A stretch of 64,000 nucleotides of DNA from Neobacillus rhizosphaerae (GTDB taxonomy: Bacteria > Bacillota > Bacilli > Bacillales > Cytobacillaceae): positions 434,001-498,000 of the forward strand of contig NZ_CALBWS010000001.1 in NCBI RefSeq assembly GCF_937468385.1, given 5' to 3'. This document shows, one piece after another, positions 60,490-64,000 of this stretch. The notes beneath the pieces are model-generated. The model saw only the letters and a list, made by a program, of their open reading frames with translations. It did no database searches and was not told the origin of the DNA. How positions within the stretch are numbered: the first letter of the stretch is position 1; every line of letters starts with the position of its first letter. A program made the position numbers and the translations under genes.

Positions 60490-60638
60490 TGTCCAGCTCA
60501 GCGCCCTAGCGGCTAGTGTCCTTCGCACTCCGCCCTACGATAAGTCAACATCGAATCGCCTTACGGCTCTTCGTGTTTCCTTTATCTCAGTTGGAGTGCT
60601 CCAGACCATACGCCGCTGAACAGGGCGCTTGCGCTTTT
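60490..60638 (+). repeat. Long copy of the second intergenic repeat family
   Basis: About 149 bp, GC-rich, no credible reading frame. It begins GAATTGTCCAGCTCAGCGCC and ends AGGGCGCTTGCGCTTTTCTT. The ends are partly inverted (CAGCTCAGCGCCCT against AGGGCGCTTGCGC), suggesting a folded structure. It abuts the ileS stop codon, so it is transcribed as the 3' untranslated region of ileS. Confidence 0.72.
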
Positions 60639-60639
60639 C

Positions 60640-63411
60640 TTATGCCAAGTGTGAATAGTTTTCTTTGATTACTTCGGCACAGCGTGGGCAAAGGGTTTTA
60701 TGCTCTGCATCTTGACCAACTTCTGTTGTAACAATCCAGCAGCGTTCACATGTTTCACCCTCAGCCTTTGTAATAACAATGGCTGCTGTCTCTAATTTAA
60801 GCGCATTATCAGGTGCTTCATCGTATGACCCCGCCACTTCAAAGCCTGAGACAATAAATAACTGTTTCATATTTTCTTCAATCGAATCTAAAAGAGCCTT
60901 CGATTGATCATTAACATAAAGGGTAACTTTTGCCGTTAATGATTTCCCAATGACTTTTTCATTTCTAGCTTCTTCCAATGCCTTTAAGATATCGTCACGA
61001 AGCTTCATGAATGCAGTCCATTTTTCCTCTAGGGCTTTCGCACCCGCAAGCTCTTGATATTCTGGAAGGTCAGTTAATTGGACACTGTCTTCTGCAACAG
61101 AAGGAATAAATTTCCACACTTCATCTGCCGTATGAGAAAGAATTGGCGATACCAATTTTGTTAAGACGAGTAATGATTCATACAGAACAGTTTGAATGGC
61201 ACGGCGCTCATGGTGATCAACCGCTTCAATATATAAAACGTCCTTTGCAAAATCAAGATAAAAAGCACTAAGGTCCAGTGTGCAGAAATTATTAACCGCG
61301 TGATAAATACCTGCAAACTCATAGTTCTCATATGCATTACGAACATATTTAATCAACTTATTCAATTTAACGAGCATAAATTGATCAACTTCACGCAGGT
61401 TTTCATAAGCAACTTTATTTACTGCCGGATCAAAGTCTGCTAAGTTTCCGAGCAAGAATCGGAAGGTATTACGAATTTTACGATATACCTCGGCGACCTG
61501 CTTTAAGATGGCATCAGAAACACGGACATCCGCTTGATAATCAACGGAAGCAACCCACAGGCGTAAAATATCGGCACCAAGTTGATTCATGACCTTCGCT
61601 GGTACGACGGTATTTCCTAATGATTTACTCATTTTTCGTCCATCTCCATCTAAAGCAAATCCGTGGCTTAGGACACCTTTGTATGGTGCTTTACCTGTTA
61701 CCGCAACTGCCGTTGAAAGCGAAGAGTTAAACCAGCCACGATATTGGTCAGAGCCTTCTAGATAAAGGTCAGCTGGACGAACTAAATCCTCTCGTTCAAG
61801 TAAAACGGCTTGATGTGAGGAACCAGAATCAAACCAAACATCCATAATATCTGTTTCTTTTGTAAATGTTCCGTTTGGACTTCCTGGATGGGTAAACCCT
61901 TCAGGAAGCAAATCCTTTGCTTGTCGTTCAAACCATATATTTGATCCATTGTCACGGAATAAATCAGACACATGATTAATGGTTTCATCGGTAATGATTT
62001 CTTCACCATTTTCTGCATAGAAAACAGGAATTGGAACACCCCAGACCCGCTGACGAGAAATACACCAGTCACCACGGTCACGCACCATATTAAATAGACG
62101 AGTTTCGCCCCATGCCGGAACCCACTTCGTTTCCTTTACGGCTTCTAACAGTTCGTTACGAAAGTCTTTAATCGAAGCGAACCATTGAGCTGTCGCACGG
62201 TAAATAACCGGTTTCTTTGTTCTCCAATCGTGTGGATAGGAGTGTGTGATAAACGAAAGCTTTAACAGCGCACCAGCTTCTTCTAACGCTTGTACAATCG
62301 GTTTATTAGCTGTATCGTAAAATAACCCTTCAAATCCCGGTGCTTCACTAGTCATGACACCTTTATCATCAACTGGACAGAGTACTTCTAAACCGTATTT
62401 TTGACCAACAAAGAAGTCATCTTCCCCATGTCCTGGAGCTGTATGAACGCAGCCTGTTCCAGCGTCAGTAGTAACGTGTTCACCTAACATTACTAAAGAA
62501 TCACGATCATATAATGGATGTGCTGCAACAATATTTTCTAATTCCATACCTTTGACCCTTTTAACAACAGAAGCATTTTCCCAACCAATTTCTTTTGTCA
62601 CTGCTTCTAAAAGTGCTTCTGCAACCAAGAACTTATTACTATTTACTGAAACAACCACATAAGTAAGATCAGGGTGAACAGAAATTCCTAAGTTTGCAGG
62701 AATCGTCCACGGGGTTGTTGTCCAGATAACAATTTGAGTATCCGTATCAAGAACATTCTTTCCGTCTTTCACCTTAAAGCCAACATAGATGGATGGAGAG
62801 CGTTTATCCTGATATTCAATCTCGGCCTCTGCAAGTGCAGATTCGCTTGATGGGGACCAATAAACAGGCTTTAGACCTTTATAAATATAGCCCTTTTTCG
62901 CCATTTCTCCGAATACTATAATTTGCTGTGCTTCGTATTCCGGTTTAAGTGTAATATATGGATTTTCCCAATCCCCGCGAACACCTAGGCGTTTAAATTG
63001 CGTACGCTGATTATCAATTTGCTCAAGGGCATACTTGGTACAAAGCTCGCGGAATTCAGCAAGGGTCATTTCTTTCCGTTTGACACCTTTATTTGTTAAT
63101 GCTTGTTCAATCGGCAGCCCATGTGTATCCCAGCCAGGGACATATGGGGCATGGAAGCCGCTCATGGATTTATAACGGACAATCATGTCTTTTAAAATTT
63201 TATTAAGTGCATGTCCCATATGGATATCCCCGTTTGCATATGGAGGCCCATCATGCAAAACAAACATCGGACGTCCGTTAGTACGTTCCTGTACCTTTTG
63301 ATAAATATTCATTTCTTCCCACTTAGCCTGAATCTCAGGTTCTCTTTGCGGAAGGTTTCCTCGCATTGGAAATTCCGTTTGCGGCATTAGTAACGTATCT
63401 TTGTATTCCAT
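60640..63411 (-). CDS. ileS: Isoleucyl-tRNA synthetase
   Basis: Charges tRNA-Ile and edits misactivated valine. It has 923 residues: HIGH motif GDIHMGH (61-67), CP1 editing domain, KMSKS motif in [11 protein letters not shown] (about 590-600), anticodon-binding domain, and a C-terminal zinc finger CERCW ... CPRC. This is the shorter Bacillus form, not the eukaryote-like mupirocin-resistant form. Controlled by the T-box leader upstream. Confidence 0.98.
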   Translation of the reverse strand: MEYKDTLLMPQTEFPMRGNLPQREPEIQAKWEEMNIYQKVQERTNGRPMFVLHDGPPYANGDIHMGHALNKILKDMIVRYKSMSGFHAPYVPGWDTHGLPIEQALTNKGVKRKEMTLAEFRELCTKYALEQIDNQRTQFKRLGVRGDWENPYITLKPEYEAQQIIVFGEMAKKGYIYKGLKPVYWSPSSESALAEAEIEYQDKRSPSIYVGFKVKDGKNVLDTDTQIVIWTTTPWTIPANLGISVHPDLTYVVVSVNSNKFLVAEALLEAVTKEIGWENASVVKRVKGMELENIVAAHPLYDRDSLVMLGEHVTTDAGTGCVHTAPGHGEDDFFVGQKYGLEVLCPVDDKGVMTSEAPGFEGLFYDTANKPIVQALEEAGALLKLSFITHSYPHDWRTKKPVIYRATAQWFASIKDFRNELLEAVKETKWVPAWGETRLFNMVRDRGDWCISRQRVWGVPIPVFYAENGEEIITDETINHVSDLFRDNGSNIWFERQAKDLLPEGFTHPGSPNGTFTKETDIMDVWFDSGSSHQAVLLEREDLVRPADLYLEGSDQYRGWFNSSLSTAVAVTGKAPYKGVLSHGFALDGDGRKMSKSLGNTVVPAKVMNQLGADILRLWVASVDYQADVRVSDAILKQVAEVYRKIRNTFRFLLGNLADFDPAVNKVAYENLREVDQFMLVKLNKLIKYVRNAYENYEFAGIYHAVNNFCTLDLSAFYLDFAKDVLYIEAVDHHERRAIQTVLYESLLVLTKLVSPILSHTADEVWKFIPSVAEDSVQLTDLPEYQELAGAKALEEKWTAFMKLRDDILKALEEARNEKVIGKSLTAKVTLYVNDQSKALLDSIEENMKQLFIVSGFEVAGSYDEAPDNALKLETAAIVITKAEGETCERCWIVTTEVGQDAEHKTLCPRCAEVIKENYSHLA

Positions 63412-63544
63412 TTTTTCTTCCTCCTGTATATCTTGCTATTTGAATAGAATGACCATTTTTCTAAAGAAAACTCGCCTATTGGCGAAGACAGAGGTGTAGT
63501 TGGATTTATGCCTGAAGGGAAAGTAATACTTTCCTATCGGCAAA

Positions 63545-63790
63545 TAAAAAAACCCTCTCATCCCTAAATAGGGACGAGAAGGTTTTTTTCCCGCGGTACC
63601 ACCCTGATAAATAGTACGATGTAACATACTATCCTCTTTACCATTCGTAACGTGAATAACACGCCAGAGCCTACTATCCATTAGTGAAATTCGGTCCGGA
63701 ACTCAAGGGTGATTTTCCAATTCTTCCGCTTTACCGGGCTCTCACCCTCCCCAGTTCGCTTAAGAAAACAATAGAAAAATTGTACTGTCC
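63545..63790 (-). promoter_or_regulatory. T-box riboswitch of ileS (specifier AUC)
   Basis: On the minus strand the T-box core AGGGTGGTACCGCGGG (63590-63605) is followed by a terminator AACCTTCTCGTCCC/GGGATGAGAGGGTT (63551-63584) and TTTTTTTATT. Upstream, Stem I contains GGGTGAGAGCCC and the specifier region GAAAATCACCCTTGAG. By alignment with the known order GAA-specifier-A-CUUGAG, the specifier is AUC (63711-63713), an Ile codon. Uncharged tRNA-Ile should pair with UGGU and favour read-through. Confidence 0.95.
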
Positions 63791-63829
63791 CTATCATAGT
63801 CATGACTATCTAATTTAACTTATTAAAAA

Positions 63830-63859
63830 ATTATATGCGAAATAATACCAATACGTCAA
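63830..63859 (-). promoter_or_regulatory. Sigma-A promoter of ileS
   Basis: On the minus strand -35 TTGACG (63854-63859), 18-base spacer, -10 TATAAT (63830-63835). The -35 hexamer overlaps the divIVA stop codon (63856-63858), and there is no terminator between the two genes. Confidence 0.82.
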
Positions 63860-64000
63860 GCTAAGGAATCTTCTTTTTCGTGAATTTTTAATTCTGTTGC
63901 ATCCACTTCATACTCCAATAAATGATCCCAATCGTCTGTGTTCAGCATATCAAGCTGTGCTTCAATCAACATTTTGAAACGAGTCCGGAACACTTTTGAC
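63856..64000 (-). CDS. divIVA: Cell division initiation protein DivIVA, C-terminal end only
   Basis: The last 48 codons are visible; the 5' part is outside the window. The reading RTRFKMLIEAQLDMLNTDDW followed by a short acidic tail matches the conserved C-terminus of Bacillus DivIVA, the coiled-coil pole and septum marker that recruits MinJ and, in sporulation, RacA. The position upstream of ileS agrees with B. subtilis. Confidence 0.88.
   Translation of the reverse strand, partial: SKVFRTRFKMLIEAQLDMLNTDDWDHLLEYEVDATELKIHEKEDSLA

Noticed and set aside
60337-60528. 63-codon frame between ylyA and ileS
   Set aside because: It spans the ileS terminator and part of the intergenic repeat and has no ribosome site.
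63436-63681. 81-codon frame upstream of ileS
   Set aside because: It lies wholly inside the T-box leader and crosses its terminator; the conserved RNA motifs explain the sequence.

Overview
The window is a stretch of low-GC Firmicute chromosome from an endospore-forming Bacillaceae member (Bacillus, Neobacillus or a close relative). The evidence is gene content and order. From about 10.9 kb rightwards the order follows the B. subtilis ftsY-smc-rnc ... pyrR-rluD-lspA-ileS-divIVA region almost gene for gene, and it includes the sporulation gene spoVM and the RNA polymerase-binding ylyA. Nearly everything is on the minus strand, so transcription runs from high to low coordinates. The only clear plus-strand genes are rpmB and rqcH. 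I could not run searches; names rest on recognised sequence, motifs and synteny.

Layout in transcription order (right to left). 63.9-64.0 kb: 3' end of divIVA. 60.6-63.85 kb: ileS behind a T-box leader with an AUC specifier. 57.8-60.3 kb: ylyA, lspA, rluD. 46.6-58.5 kb: the pyrimidine operon pyrR-pyrP-pyrB-pyrC-carA-carB-pyrK-pyrD-pyrF-pyrE, with three PyrR-type attenuators (before pyrR, pyrP and pyrB). It converges on rqcH. 42.0-44.7 kb: a Ca2+ P-type ATPase. 31.2-41.9 kb: yloC, remA, gmk, rpoZ, coaBC, priA, def, fmt, rsmB, rlmN, prpC. 26.7-31.2 kb: prkC, rsgA, rpe, thiN, spoVM. 20.1-26.5 kb: rpmB (plus strand), yloU, fakA, sdaAB, sdaAA, recG. 16.4-20.05 kb: the FapR-controlled lipid operon fapR-plsX-fabD-fabG-acpP, with a clear FapR operator over its promoter start region. 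10.9-16.2 kb: rnc, smc, ftsY.

The accessory part is at the left end. Between ftsY and position 1 lie a decayed IS1182-type insertion sequence (about 9.89-10.85 kb) and a tightly packed cluster of eight genes (1-9703; the last is cut by the window edge). It encodes a large secreted/membrane protein, an ABC ATPase and permease, a coiled-coil membrane protein, a MoxR AAA+ ATPase, a DUF58 protein and two VWA membrane proteins. In B. subtilis ylxM-ffh would be expected just after ftsY, so this looks like an insertion or rearrangement. The cluster is the best candidate for an uncharacterised system here: an ABC exporter-like module translationally linked to a MoxR/VWA chaperone-like module.

Intergenic spaces also carry two families of repeats. 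One is about 130 bp, GC-rich and palindromic (three copies; two flank the IS remnant in opposite orientation, one lies between rpoZ and coaBC and is bounded by its own 13-bp inverted repeat). The other has one long and one short copy on either side of ylyA.
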